Part shown: in pieces, positions 52,846-62,066 of the stretch
Layout: each line of letters begins with the position of its first letter
Position numbering within the stretch: position 1 is the stretch's first letter
NCBI GenBank assembly: GCA_009823505.1
Contig: VZQC01013973.1
Span: 111,756 to 175,755, forward strand
Reading direction: 5' to 3'
From: Rhizomys pruinosus
Taxonomy: Eukaryota > Chordata > Mammalia > Rodentia > Spalacidae
DNA: 64,000 nt
Program-made: the position numbers and the translations under genes
Notes under the pieces: model-generated
What the model saw: only the letters and a program-made list of their open reading frames with translations
Databases searched by the model: none
Told to the model about the DNA's origin: nothing

Positions 52846-53480
52846 GTGTAGCCATTTTCTTCATGGAGGGAAGCTGAATAAAAACAGGATGTTCTAAAGG
52901 AAGGTAACAAGCAGGAGACCTGAAGGGAGGAAAGAGGCAGGATGTTCTGAGGGAAGTGAAACATTCTATCCTGCAGGGAAGCTCCTTAAGCTCAGATGGT
53001 AAACAACTCAATAGGTTCAGGAACCCTCTGAAATTGACCAGGTCCACTAGACCCCTCCTTCCTCAAGCATAGAAATGCCCTAAGACATTCTGAGAGACCT
53101 TCATATTAATCAAGCTGTCTGGAAGAAGGAGACCAATCAAGCCACCTGGAAGAGCTTTAGATCAACTGATTTCCCTGGAAAGGACAATGCCCAGTCTGTT
53201 GAGCTGCCTGCAGGTGATGCAGCAAGCTCCATATTTCTGGCTTTCATGAGCTGTTTTATGCATGCTGGCATAGGCTTTGGAGAGGCAGTTGTCTTTGAGT
53301 CATTTCTGCACCTACGTCACCCCTCGTTCATATTCCTGTAAGTAACCTCAATAAAACACATTGGTTCACCGAGTTGGATTTGGGTGGTATCCTTACTTTG
53401 CTCTGTCATTTGTTCCTGCTCTGGGGTGAGTAGACATCTGTTTATATCTCCCCAGGAATATTGTCCCACAATGCACACTG
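52846..53480 (+). mobile_element. LTR-like element
   Basis: The end resembles rodent ERV LTRs: GAGCTGTTTTATGCATGC, CTTTGGAGAGGCAGTTG, then AATAAA (about 53350) and CACATTGGTTCACCGAG. The start is not defined. Confidence 0.45.
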
Positions 53481-53561
53481 TCTCATATTATATAGTTCTA
53501 TTGGACACTAATCACTACATTTGAGGATATCACACTTGATCGTTGCAAAAGTAAAATCTTG

Positions 53562-53760
53562 GCTGAAGATAAGGCTTGGCAGTTAAGAATGCTTTCTGCT
53601 CTTCCAGAGGACCCAAGTGCTTTTCTAACAACTGCCTGTAATTCCAGCCCCAGGGGATCTGAAACCCTTTTCTGGCCTCAGAGTGCAACTGTACTCAAAT
53701 GCACATACACCCATATGTAGACACACATACATACACATAAATAAAAACAAAATTTTTGAT
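53562..53760 (+). repeat. B2 SINE, older form
   Basis: GCTGAAGATAAGGCTTGGCAG head, TCCAGCCCCAGGGGATCTG body, AATAAAAAC tail. Confidence 0.72.
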
Positions 53761-54277
53761 AAAATAAAGATATGCTTTTAATGCAGACTGCAGCACCAAC
53801 CTTAGAACATCAATATGTGTGCAATTCAAGCCACCTGGTGTGGGGAGATCCATTTCCACTGGTCTATCTGCTGAACTTCCTGCTTCAAAGAAGTTTTGAA
53901 ACAGCCGCAGCTCCTATGAGACCCACTGGCTTACCATATCAGGAAAAGCCAGCATGTTGAGAACAAGATCAAGAAGGAAAAAAATGCACCAACTACAAAG
54001 TGGACAACATAAGTCAGATAAACAGAGTGACTAACAAGTCAGATAAGCAAATAAAGGAAGGAGATGAGAAAGCCCAGGAAATAAATGCGTGGAGGATGAG
54101 TCACCAGGGAAGAGATGAATCCTGCAGAACAAACAACATGGCCTCCGAGTCAAAACAAAATGGAAGGTGAGGACCAACACCTGAGGTCCTCTGACCTCTG
54201 CATGTCCACCGTTGGCACGTGTACACATGAACATGCACATATAGCCAACAGGGACACAGGAAAAGGAAAATAAAGAG

Positions 54278-54515
54278 GGGGCTAGAGAAATGACTCCATA
54301 GTTAAGACCACTGGATGCTCTTTCAGGGGACCAGGAGTCTGTTCCCAGCACCAACATGGCAGCTAACAACTGTTCATAACTCCAGTTCCAAGGGATCCAG
54401 TATCCTCTTCTAGTCTCTATAGGTACTCCACACACCTGGTGCACATATATACATACAGACAAAATATCCATGCACATAAAGAAATACAAATAAATTAAAT
54501 TTTAATTTAAAAAAA
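54278..54515 (+). repeat. B2 SINE, older form
   Basis: GGGGCTAGAGAAATGACTCC head, GTTCCCAGCACCAACATGG, single AACTCCAGTTCCAAGGG segment. Confidence 0.82.
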
Positions 54516-54522
54516 ATTAAAG

Positions 54523-54690
54523 TTGGGCATGGTGGCACATCCCTTTAATCCCAGCACTCAGGAAGCAGAGGCATGTGGATCTCTGTGAGTTCAAGGCCAA
54601 CCTGGTCTACATAGTGAGTTTCAGGCCAGCTGGGGCTACAGGGAGACCCTGTCTCAAAAGAAACCCCAAAAAGAAAATAAAAGAAAAATA
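54523..54690 (+). repeat. B1 SINE
   Basis: GTTGGGCATGGTGGCACATCC to GACCCTGTCTCAAAAGAAACC. Confidence 0.9.
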
Positions 54691-54827
54691 AGCCATCCAG
54701 ACATGGTAGTGCATGACTATAAGCCCTTGTACTCGAAGTCTTAGGTAGGCATAGTAGGCATATTGTTTTTAGTTTTAGACCATCCTGTACAACAGAATGA
54801 GACCCTCTCTTAAAAATAATATGAATT

Positions 54828-55085
54828 GGGGACTGGAGAGATGGCCTAGCGATTAAGAGCGCCGACTGCTCTTGCAGAGGACCCGGGTTCGATCCCCAGC
54901 ACCCACATGGTGGCTGAGAACCGTCTATAACTCCAATTCCAGGAGAACTCCAGTTCCAAGAGATTCCGAGACCCTCTTCTGACCTCCGCAGCATTGCACG
55001 ACACAGGTGCACAGACCTACATGCAAAACAGTTCATTCATACACATAAATAAATAAAATAAAATAAAAATTTAAAAAATAATAAT
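54828..55085 (+). repeat. B2 SINE, young duplicated form, with target duplication
   Basis: Both body segments (AACTCCAATTCCAGGAG, AACTCCAGTTCCAAGAG). Flanked by AATAATATGAATTG at about 54815 and 55090, after an (ATA)n tail. Confidence 0.93.
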
Positions 55086-55473
55086 AATAATAATATGAAT
55101 TGACTGGGGACATTATATTCACTTGAATTTGACAAACTGAGGTCAACAACAGCTTTCTGGGTTCTGTGATAACTTGTGGGAATGTTCGGATGTCAGTTAG
55201 GCTCAATGTATCTCCACTGTACTGTAATAATGGTTATTTGCCTCTGTACTGTTTTAATTACCCTAATGTCTCTGTGACTGATGATTTGAGTAGCTATTAG
55301 CATTTAGATATTTTGTAACATAGGATTATAACATTTTATTATGATGGTGCTAGGAAAAATTTGTATAGACTGAGATGTAGCAAAGAAAATTTGAGAAAAC
55401 CCATTGAATTTGTTGTCAGCATCTAAGTCAGAATGGTTGTAAAAGGTTCTGCTTAACCCAGTGTTTTACTAAC

Positions 55474-55881
55474 TGTGCTGGATAGCTTTAGTGTCAACTT
55501 GACACACCTGGGTTGAGGGAGCCTCAATTGGGAAATTGGCTCCATTGGACTGGCCTGTGGCCACTTCTGTGAAGTATTGTCTTGATTGTTGAGCAATGTG
55601 GGAGGGCCCAGCCCACAATGAGTGGTGCCACCCTGGGCAGGTTGTTGTGTACTGTATAAGAGGTCAGGCTGGGCATGGGCCAGGAAAGCAAGCCAGTGAA
55701 CAGCATTCCTCCATGGCCTGTGCTTCAGCTCCTGCCTCCAGGTTCCTGCCCTGAGTTCTTGCCTTGGGCTCCCTAAGTGATGAACTGTGACCCAGAAGAT
55801 GTGAGCTGAATAAACCCTTTCCTCTCCAAGTTGGTGTCAGTCAGAGTGTTTTGTCACAGCAATGGAAGACAAACTAGGACA
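55474..55881 (+). mobile_element. 5' LTR of the MaLR-type element
   Basis: TGTGCTGGATAGCTTTAGTG to AAACTAGGACA. Contains TGTATAAGAGG (about 55653) as TATA region and AATAAACCC (about 55810) as poly(A) signal. Confidence 0.88.
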
Positions 55882-55886
55882 GAGAT

Positions 55887-55905
55887 TGGTACCAGAAGAG
55901 TGGGG
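55887..55905 (+). promoter_or_regulatory. Primer binding site, tRNA-Leu type
   Basis: TGGTACCAGAAGAGTGGGG resembles the complement of the tRNA-Leu(UAA) 3' end (TGGTACCAGGAGTGGG). Leu-type primer sites are typical of ERVL/MaLR elements. Confidence 0.75.
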
Positions 55906-57130
55906 TATTGCTGTGACAGACCTGACCTTGGTGTTTTGGGGAAGGATTGTGGAGGCATTTGAAACTTTGGGCTGGGAAGATCATTGAATGCCTAAAGATC
56001 ATTGCTGTAGAGCTTGGAGCAGTTTTGCTGAAGGAGTTGTAGAAGATGGAGGCCTGGCTTGTGAAGTTTCTAGTTTCAAAGGGGAGAAGAGATCATCAGG
56101 ACTGTGTAATCTGTGGGTTCTGGTCAGCTGGGGCTGAAGAATCAGCTGTAAGTAACAAGAGACCAGAACCTGAAGGGAAATCTTTGTTGTACTGGGACAA
56201 TTGATGCTGGTTAGCTGGGGCTGAAAAATCAGCTGTAAGTAACAAGAGACCAGCATCACTGTGGTGAAATCTTCTGGGAAGAATTTCTTCAGGGTCAGCA
56301 CACAGAACGCTGTGATCCGAAGGCCGAGGACTCCATCTCAAGGCCAGATGCAGAGACGCCTCCAGTGGTAACGTGTAAAGTCTCTAATGGGTTTGGTGTT
56401 GAAATTTGACGGGGTCACAGATAGCAGCCGGAGGCTTGGCAGCTTGTAGAGGTCAGGAAAGTACCATTGTCCCGGGACATGGTAGGTCACCTCGGTTTTG
56501 CAGTGACAGAAGACCCCCAGGATTGCAGGGTGGGGGGGGTCATGGGCGAGAGAAGCTTGAGGCTTTGCACCAGGAGAGGTCAGAAAGAGACCATTGGTAA
56601 CGGTGCTAGCCCAAGATTTCGAATGGCGACACCACAAGCTTTTTGGAGATTGCTGGGACCGTTGGATGGTAACGACCACAGAGCAGCGGGCAGTCGTGAA
56701 TTGGAATGGTAGTTCGGGCCTTCGGAGTTCAGGAAGAGAGCTGTGTTGTGCACGGACAGCAGGTCAGACGAAGGGGAGTGCTTTGAAAGCCCTTTGGAGC
56801 AAGCCACGTGATCGTGAGAAGTCCCAGGTGCCAGCTTGAAGCTACTTTGCTGGATTAGGTTTGTTTGAGTGTGCCTGTTCTTCCCTTTTGAAATAAGACA
56901 AAATACTTGGTTTTCGGATTTACAGCAGCCACATGCTAAGATACTTTTAATTATAGACTGTGAACTTTTTTTTGACATTTTTTGTGTTTTTTTTTTTTTT
57001 TAACTTTTAATTGTATTGTCTTAGGTTGTGAATTAATGTTAACACTCATTACCTTGGGGAAAGAACTGGAAAGGTGAGTGTTTTTGTTTAATAGTGATGT
57101 TTTTGTGTGCTCAAGTTGACAAGGGGTAAT
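55906..57130 (+). other. Internal region of the MaLR-type element
   Basis: Contains a direct repeat: GGTCAGCTGGGGCTGAAGAATC and GGTTAGCTGGGGCTGAAAAATC, each followed by AGCTGTAAGTAACAAGAGAC (about 56122 and 56210). Overlapping frames of 80-130 codons exist on both strands but carry no retroviral motif. An A/T-rich stretch follows at 56960-57010. Confidence 0.7.
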
Positions 57131-57546
57131 TGTGCTGGATAGTCTTTAGTGTCAACTGCACCACCTGGGTTGAGGGAGCCTCAATTGGGGAATTGGCCTC
57201 AATTGACTGGCTGTGGCCACGATCTGTGGATATTGTCTTGATGGTCAAGCAGTTTTGTGGGAGACACCCAACCCACAATAGAGGTTGTGCCACCCTCGGG
57301 TAGGCTTGTTGTGTATGATTAGAAGTCGGGGCTGGGCAATAGCCATCTGGGAGAAGATCCAGTGAACAGCATTCCTCCTGGCCTGTGCTTCAGCTCCTGC
57401 CTCCAGGTTCCTGCCCTGAGTTCCTGCCTTGGGCTCCCTAAGTGATGAACTGTGACCCAGGAGATGTAAGCTGAATAAACCCTTTCCTCCCCAAGTTGGT
57501 GTTGGTCAGAGTGTTTTGTCACAGCAATGGAAGACAAACTAGAACC
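57131..57546 (+). mobile_element. 3' LTR of the MaLR-type element
   Basis: TGTGCTGGATAGTCTTTAGTG to AAACTAGAACC, collinear with the 5' LTR but with many scattered small differences, preceded by a short purine tract (AAGGGG). Confidence 0.88.
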
Positions 57547-57639
57547 AAAAGGTAACTAACGTGTTCCGTCATTCACATCTCTATGTGTTTCTAGGACTAG
57601 GAACTGTTGTGAGTCCCACTATCATCAATGCCTCTCATG

Positions 57640-58130
57640 TGCTCTATATTAGTTACTTTTCTCATTCTTGTGAACAAGTTTCTTTCAAGAAGCAATTTAA
57701 GGGAGGAAGGGTTTATTTTGGGTTATAGTTTAAGGGACACAATTGGGGGGGTGGGAGGGTGGGGAGGGGTGGTGGTAGAGCCAGGCTACCTCCAAGAGCC
57801 TTGGGTCCAGCCTTTATAGCTTCCAGGGTTTCTTCCCTTTCTTAACTCCCTCCTCCATCCCTCACTGGTGTTGCCTGATAGGGGTTCTGGGGAGCCCAAA
57901 GCCTTGTGCTCATGCTAATGTTATCTGGACTTCTTGCCACTTATGGTCACCCATTTCCTGTAATTCCAGCAGTGTTCTTCCCCTTCCAGGGTGGCCAGTC
58001 TTTCTCCCATGATCTGAGTGCTTGGCTGGGTGCTGCATTCTGAAAGTACACATGCTAGAGTTATACCACATGGGAATAAACTTCATGCCCCAAACCATGC
58101 AAATTAAAACAAATAAACAATAACATTTTA
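57640..58130. other. Possible old LTR or rodent repeat, no gene
   Basis: TATTAGTTACTTTTCTCATTC to GGAAGGGTTTATTTTGGG resembles a common rodent repeat. A G-rich GGTGG run is at 57746-57776. Confidence 0.35.
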
Positions 58131-58294
58131 TTAATCTTAATACTCAAGCAACAATTACAACCAACTGCCCCCCCAAAAAAAATACTAAAGGCAGTATATT
58201 TGCCAGAGATGAGAAATAAAACTCAGCAGGAGATGCTGAAAGCATCCAGACTATATGTCAACATCAGGCAGAGGGCAGACAGGGTCTGGATCTC

Positions 58295-58990
58295 CTAAAC
58301 AAGTAACAGTGGCAGCCTGGGCCCAGTAGCTGGAGCATCAAAAGCCACATGTGGAGTTGGCTGTGCATTATCTGCCATTGGCAGCACACGTCCGACGGTC
58401 AGGAGATGTGTGGGCTCAGTTGCTGGCACATGGGGTTCCATGACTACAGCCATAGCATCATCTTGGGGTTCTGGCTCCCCCTGAGGCTCTGCTGCAGAAG
58501 CAGGTATGGGATCCAGTACCACGGCCTCCTTTTCAGGTGCCAGCTCCCCGTGAAGGCCTGCTGCAGAAGCAGGTCTGGGATCCAGTACCACGGCCCCCTT
58601 TTCAGGTGCCAGCTCCCCATGAAGGCCTGCTGCAGAAGCAGGTCTGGGATCCAGTACCATGGCCCCCTTTTCAGGTGCCAAGTCCCCGTGAAGGCCTGCT
58701 GCAGAAGCAGGTCTGGGATCCAGTACCATGACCTCCTTTTCAGGTGCCAACTCCCCATGAAGGCCTGCTGCAGAAGCACGTCTGGGATCCAGTACCATGG
58801 CCTCCTTTTCAGGTGCCAGCTCCCCATGAAGGCCTGCTGCAGAAGCAGGTCTGGGATCCAGAGTCCCTGGCACTCCTGGTGCAAACTCTGCTGGGACAGG
58901 AGCTCCTGCATGGGCAGATGCTGGATCTAAGGATGGAAAGACTTGTGCTGTCAGTGCAGGGAATTCTAATACTGGAGTTCAAGGATGAGA
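58295..58990 (-). pseudogene. RalGDS-like linker with 23-residue repeats
   Basis: The minus-strand frame is open from about 58930 to the stop near 58295. It contains five full 69-bp (23-residue) repeats with the core LDPRPASAAGLHGELAPEKE, plus a sixth diverged one rich in Glu/Pro. The end reads MADNAQPTPHVAFDAP. Pro/Ala/Glu-rich repeats are typical of the linker after the REM domain of RalGDS. The plus strand and a second minus frame are also open across the repeat, as expected for a 69-bp multiple-of-three unit, and are shadows. Confidence 0.7.
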
Positions 58991-59032
58991 AGAGCTTCCC
59001 CAAGATGAGTGGTTTTTTTCCTCAGACTTTCC

Positions 59033-59051
59033 AAAAAAAAAAAAAAAAAAA
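59033..59051 (+). repeat. Poly(A) tract
   Basis: About 19 A bases between the linker and the duplicated REM piece. Confidence 0.9.
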
Positions 59052-59149
59052 GTACAAAAGCCCTCTTCTTCACAGAGAATCCCAACTCCTTGTCCCCACA
59101 GCAGGCCATCATAGCTGACTGGGATCCAGCTCTGCTTCCACGATAAAGG

Positions 59150-59388
59150 CCAGCTATTGGTACCTCCCTGGTAGAACTCAGCACTGCACTGACCACTTGG
59201 CCCTGACAACAGCCTTTGACAATATCCCCCTCGGTGGAGACCTGAGCCCTCCTGCAAGTGAGAGAAGAGACCTGAGCAACTCTTTGTTCCACGTGGCCGC
59301 TCACTGCTTCAGGACTGACCAGGTCCAGCACCTCCCAGGTGGTGGTGTACTTTGGGTAGACCCCCCAAATGTGGAGACAAATACATAC
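59150..59388 (-). pseudogene. Duplicated REM N-half exon, partial copy
   Basis: The minus strand reads GVYPKYTTTWEVLDLV, homologous to GIYPRYTTAWEVLALV in the exon at 61873-62066. Similarity continues into the following intron-like sequence (59180-59330 against 61742-61880). The copy starts abruptly at the border with the REM C-half exon. Confidence 0.75.
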
Positions 59389-59600
59389 CCCAGGATTCTT
59401 CATCTTTGGGTGAGGACTTCTTGGACTTCTGGGCCTCCACAAAGGAAAGAAACTCTTGGACACGGGTGACCAGGTCTGAAGAGGCATGTTGACTCTCAAG
59501 TAGTCAGTCAGATTCTTCAGGACGGTCAGGTCCGGAGATTTACAAAAATCCTCTGGTAATTTTTCCATCCACCATCCCAAGAAGAAGCATATGGCACTAT
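59389..59600 (-). pseudogene. REM C-half exon, 1-bp frameshift
   Basis: Reads LGWWMEKLPEDFCKSPDLTV then LKNLTDYLRVNMP, the second half of a RasGEF_N domain. After NMP one base is missing; the other frame continues SDLVTRVQEFLSFVEAQKS as expected for the family. A GTATGT donor (plus 59383-59388) ends the exon. Confidence 0.8.
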
Positions 59601-59689
59601 GGCAGGTTGGCATGGAAGAGAATTAGAAGCATGGCTGCTCTTTGCTAGTGCTGCAATGTTCCCATGCAAAGAAGGCCAAGGCTGTGCAG

Positions 59690-60835
59690 TCAGCCTGCAT
59701 CAGGACATGTCTAGGGTGTGCAGTCAGTATGCAGCAGGACATGTCTAGGCTGTGCAGTCAGCCTGCAGCAGGACATGTCTAGGGTGTGCAGTCAGCCTGC
59801 AGTAGGACATGTCTAGGCTGTGCAGTCAGCCTGCAGCAGGACATGTCTAGGCTGTGCAGTCAGCCTGCAGCAGGACATGTCTAGGGTGTACAGTCAGTGT
59901 GCAGCAGGACATGTCTAGGGTGTGCAGTCAGTGTGCTGCAGGACATGTCTAGGGTGTGCAGTCAGTGTGCAATAGGACATGTCTAGGGCGTGCAGTCAGT
60001 GTGCATCAGGACATGTCTAGGGTGTGCAGTCAGCCTGCAGCAGGACATGTCTAGGGTGTGCAGTCAGCATGCAGCAGGACATGTCTAGGGTGTGCTGTCA
60101 GTATGCAGCAGGACATGTCTAGGGTGTGCAGTTAGCATGCAGCAGGACATGTCTAGGGTATGCAGTCAGCCTGCAGCAGGACATGTCTAGGGTGTGCAGT
60201 CAGCCTGCAGCAGGATGTGTCTAGACTGTGCAGTCAGCCTGCAGCAGGACATGTCTAGGCTGTGCAGTCAGCATGTAGCAGGACATGTCTTAGGGTATGC
60301 AGTCAGCCTACAGCAAGACATGTCTAGGCTGTGCAGTCAGTGTGCAGCAGAACATGTCTAGGGTGTGCAGTCAGCCTGCAGCAGGACATGTCTAGGGTGT
60401 GCAGTCAGCATGCAGCAGGACATGTCTAGGGTGTGCAGTCAGCATGCAGCAGGACATGTCTAGGGTGTGCAGTCAGTGTGCAGCAGGACATGTCTAGGGT
60501 GTGCAGTCAGCATGCAGCAGGACATGTCTAGGGTGTGCAGTCAGCCTGCAGCAGGACATGTCTAGGGTGTGCAGTCAGCATGCAGCAGGACATGTCTAGG
60601 CTGTGCAGTCAGCCTACAGCAGAACATGTCTAAGGTGTGCAGTCAGCATGCAGCAGGACATGTCTAGGATGTGCAGTAAGCATGCAGCAGGACATGTCTA
60701 GGCTGTGCAGTCAGCATGCAGCAAGACATGTCTAGGCTGTGCAGTCAGCATGCAGCAGGACATGTCTAGGCTGTGCAGTCAGCCTACAGCAGGACATGTC
60801 TAGGCTGTGCAGTCAGTGTGTAGTAGGATATAGTG
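59690..60835 (+). repeat. 34-bp minisatellite, about 33 units
   Basis: Unit of the form CAGGACATGTCTAGGGTGTG plus CAGTCAGCCTGCAG. The GGACATGTCT decamer recurs every 34 bp from 59703 to 60792 (33 positions). All but the one at 60213 (GGATGTGTCT) match RRRCATGYYY. Two variable positions alternate: GGGTGTG or GGCTGTG, and GCCTG, GCATG or GTGTG. One unit near 60290 has an extra T. The array lies in the intron between the REM half-exons. Confidence 0.97.
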
Positions 60836-60993
60836 CTTAGAAGTATGTATAGAAAGGCTCCCAGAACTTCCTGTCTAGGCTGTGCAGTCAGCATGCATCA
60901 GGACATGTCTAGGCTGTGCAGTCAGCATGCAGTAGGATATGGTGGTTGGAAGTATGTGAATGTGTGGAAAGGCTCCTGCAACTTTCTGTCTAG
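60836..60993 (+). repeat. Degenerate tail of the minisatellite, higher-order repeat
   Basis: Two copies of a longer unit: GTAGGATATAGTGCTTAGAA (about 60823) and GTAGGATATGGTGGTTGGAA (about 60932). Each leads into GAAAGGCTCC..AACTT and CTGTCTAG; one more decamer (60901) lies between them. Confidence 0.85.
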
Positions 60994-61872
60994 TCTCTTA
61001 GTCCAAACACACTGGGCACAATGGCTGTGCTGGGATGTGACAGGGATGAACGCTCACAGGGATGAGCTTTCAGCTGACATCCTTGGCCCTGGTCCTCAAA
61101 GCCAGGAGCCACTCAACAACTCTGTTTCTCTCCCTCTGCAGGAGAAGTCCAAGGATTCATCCTGCTGGTGGACATTCCAGGAAGAGGGGTTCTAGCACTT
61201 TCCTTCCCCTCAACCCTAGCTCCAGAATACCCCAGGCTACAGACCAGAGCCTACCTCCCTCTTCACCTAAAGCCTACTCACTTTTTTGTTTGTAGTCCTC
61301 CTGACTGTCAGGCTGGAAGGAAGCATACCTGTATCAACACAGAAAGATGTCTCACCTAAGTCCCTGTGTCCCCACCTTCCAGAAAGACCTAGAGGTACTG
61401 GGTAGGAATAGAGGCTGAGGCTCAAGTTGGAGGGTTTAGTCTGTGCTGCTGGGTCGCAGATGATTCAGGGCCCCCCCCCATGTAATGACTACCCAAGCTG
61501 CTCCTCTCTGGTTCCTCAGCTGGCTCAGGGCATCATGATGAGCCAAGGAGGATCCTTCTCTCAAAATGTCTCTTCAGTAACCCCAGATGGGGCCTGCAAC
61601 TTTCTTTCCAAGTGGGAAAGGATCACACCAAAGATCCACAAACCATGTTGATCAGCACAGTACTTTTAAGGGTGGCAAATGTGACAACTGGAGTCCCTAT
61701 TCCTGGGAAGATCACCTTGACAGTCGAGGCCCAGAACCAGCACTGCCAGAGGGAATCACACTCAGCCCTGACAACAGCCTGAGAGAACAACTCCCTCAGC
61801 AGAGAACTGAGCCCTCCTGTGAGCTAAATAAGAGACTTGAGCAACTGTTGGCTCCATGTGGCCCTCACTTAC
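60994..61872. other. Intron-like sequence, no gene recognised
   Basis: Plus-strand frames of 120 and 77 codons overlap in different phases. The segment 61742-61872 duplicates 59180-59330. Confidence 0.5.
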
Positions 61873-62066
61873 TGCTTCATGACCAGGGCCAGCACCTCCC
61901 AGGCGGTGGTGTACCTTGGGTAGATCCCCAAAAATGTGGAGATAAACAGGGAGTCTTCTTTCTTCATGGCAGTTGCCAGGTAACTCACCAACTGCTCCAT
62001 GTAGGCTGGACTGCCAGGCCATAAAGTGGACAGCTCAAACTGGAAGCAGGCCTCTTCATCCTGAGG
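61873..62066 (-). pseudogene. RalGDS-like REM N-half exon, open
   Basis: 194 bp, TGGTCCAG acceptor and GTAAGTGA donor. Reads PQDEEACFQFELSTLWPGSP then AYMEQLVSYLATAMKKEDS and LFISTFLGIYPRYTTAWEVL, the TFLxxYRxFTTxxxVLxLL pattern of RasGEF_N domains. It is the best preserved piece of the locus and could belong to a functional neighbour gene extending beyond the window. Confidence 0.78.

Larger units (their letters stand above)
55474..57546 (+). mobile_element. Complete MaLR/ERVL-type element
   Basis: Two LTRs (55474-55881 and 57131-57546) in direct orientation enclose an internal region of about 1.25 kb that encodes no recognised protein, the layout of a non-autonomous MaLR retrotransposon. 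The tRNA-Leu-type primer site follows the 5' LTR. Flanks ACTAAC before the 5' LTR and ACTAAC about 10 bp after the 3' LTR may or may not be target duplication. Confidence 0.85.
58295..62066 (-). pseudogene. RalGDS-like gene fragments (REM domain plus repeat linker)
   Basis: RalGDS proteins are Ras effectors that activate Ral GTPases; they begin with a RasGEF N-terminal (REM) domain followed by a Pro/Ala/Glu-rich linker and the CDC25 catalytic domain. On the minus strand three segments line up in that order: a REM N-half exon (61873-62066), a REM C-half exon with a frameshift (59389-59600) and a repeat-built linker (58295-58990). A second, partial copy of the REM N-half lies at 59150-59388, directly fused to the C-half exon. 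No CDC25 domain is in the window; it could lie below 58295, but nothing recognisable follows. The broken frame and duplicated exon suggest a pseudogene or a decaying member of a multi-copy rodent family. Confidence 0.75.

Noticed and set aside
56338..56978. Overlapping 113- and 132-codon minus frames inside the MaLR-type element
   Set aside because: The internal regions of such elements are non-coding and the frames show no motif.
58349..58930. A 193-codon plus-strand frame with Cys/Arg-rich repeats, and a 155-codon second minus frame
   Set aside because: Antisense or shifted readings of the 69-bp repeat; only the Pro/Ala/Glu-rich minus frame fits the RalGDS linker context.
59690..60835. Regularly spaced repeat considered as a CRISPR array
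   Set aside because: Repeats are head to tail with no unique spacers and the genome is mammalian.
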